Part shown: positions 5,567-5,587 of the stretch, one piece after another
Layout: every line of letters starts with the position of its first letter
Position numbering within the stretch: the stretch's first letter is position 1
Source of the DNA: Gammaproteobacteria bacterium
GTDB lineage: Bacteria; Pseudomonadota; Gammaproteobacteria; SZUA-21
Assembly (NCBI GenBank): GCA_027021095.1
Contig: JALUUZ010000561.1
Span: 1-5,587 of the forward strand
Reading direction: 5' to 3'
Length of the DNA: 5,587 bases
Made by a program: the position numbers and the translations under genes
Notes under the pieces: generated by a model
Told to the model about the DNA's origin: nothing
Seen by the model: only the letters and a program-made list of their open reading frames with translations
Databases searched by the model: none

Positions 5567-5587
5567 TGTTCGTCGTTCTTACTTACT
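5563..5587 (-). CDS. possible 3' end of an upstream operon gene (partial)
   Basis: On the minus strand one frame entering from the right edge reads VSKNDEQ and stops at the TGA (5565-5563) that overlaps the acyltransferase ATG as ATGA. This is the same type of junction seen elsewhere in the operon. The other two frames stop at once (TAA at 5585-5583 and at 5581-5579), so a gene ending there instead is equally compatible. Seven residues do not allow identification. Confidence 0.25.

Overview
The window (5,587 nt, GC-rich by eye, densely coding) looks like a piece of a proteobacterial chromosome, most likely gammaproteobacterial. That placement rests on the gene families and their order, not on any marker gene. 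It carries six substantially complete genes in two convergent transcription units, plus hints of one more gene at each edge. No RNA gene, CRISPR array, insertion sequence or phage gene was seen.

Right and centre, minus strand (5566 down to 1535): five genes packed head to tail, with gaps of 3-5 nt or overlaps of 4-10 nt. In transcription order they are an LpxL/HtrB-like lysophospholipid-type acyltransferase, a full-length beta-ketoacyl-ACP synthase with an intact Cys-His-His triad, a short ketosynthase-like 'chain length factor', an ApeP-like hotdog 3-hydroxyacyl-ACP dehydratase, and a FabG-type 3-ketoacyl-ACP reductase. This set and order match the core of aryl polyene (APE/xanthomonadin-type) type II polyketide clusters. 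There, the KS:CLF pair extends an aryl starter on an ACP, the reductase and dehydratase turn each beta-keto unit into a conjugated double bond, and the acyltransferase is thought to attach the polyene to a lipid carrier. The ACPs, the aryl-activating ligase, the second dehydratase (ApeI-like), the second KS (ApeR-like), the thioesterase and the export genes are not in the window. If present, they probably lie beyond the right edge, upstream on the minus strand.

Left, plus strand (52-1446): one 464-aa protein joins a family 2 glycosyltransferase domain to a DUF218 (YdcF/SanA/ElyC-type) domain through a single predicted membrane helix. Its ATG overlaps a TGA in another frame that is open to the window edge, so it is probably the downstream member of a coupled gene pair. 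GT2 enzymes are common in aryl polyene clusters, so this protein may act on the same lipid-linked pigment or on an undecaprenyl- or dolichyl-type lipid carrier, but that link is inferred from position only.

Between the two units (1447-1534) is an 88-nt convergent spacer with small GC-rich hairpins that may serve as a terminator. The most unusual items are the GT2-TM-DUF218 fusion and several active-site departures in the polyketide enzymes: a Cys in the chain length factor, Ser for Asn in the reductase, and no HFPG histidine in the hotdog protein.
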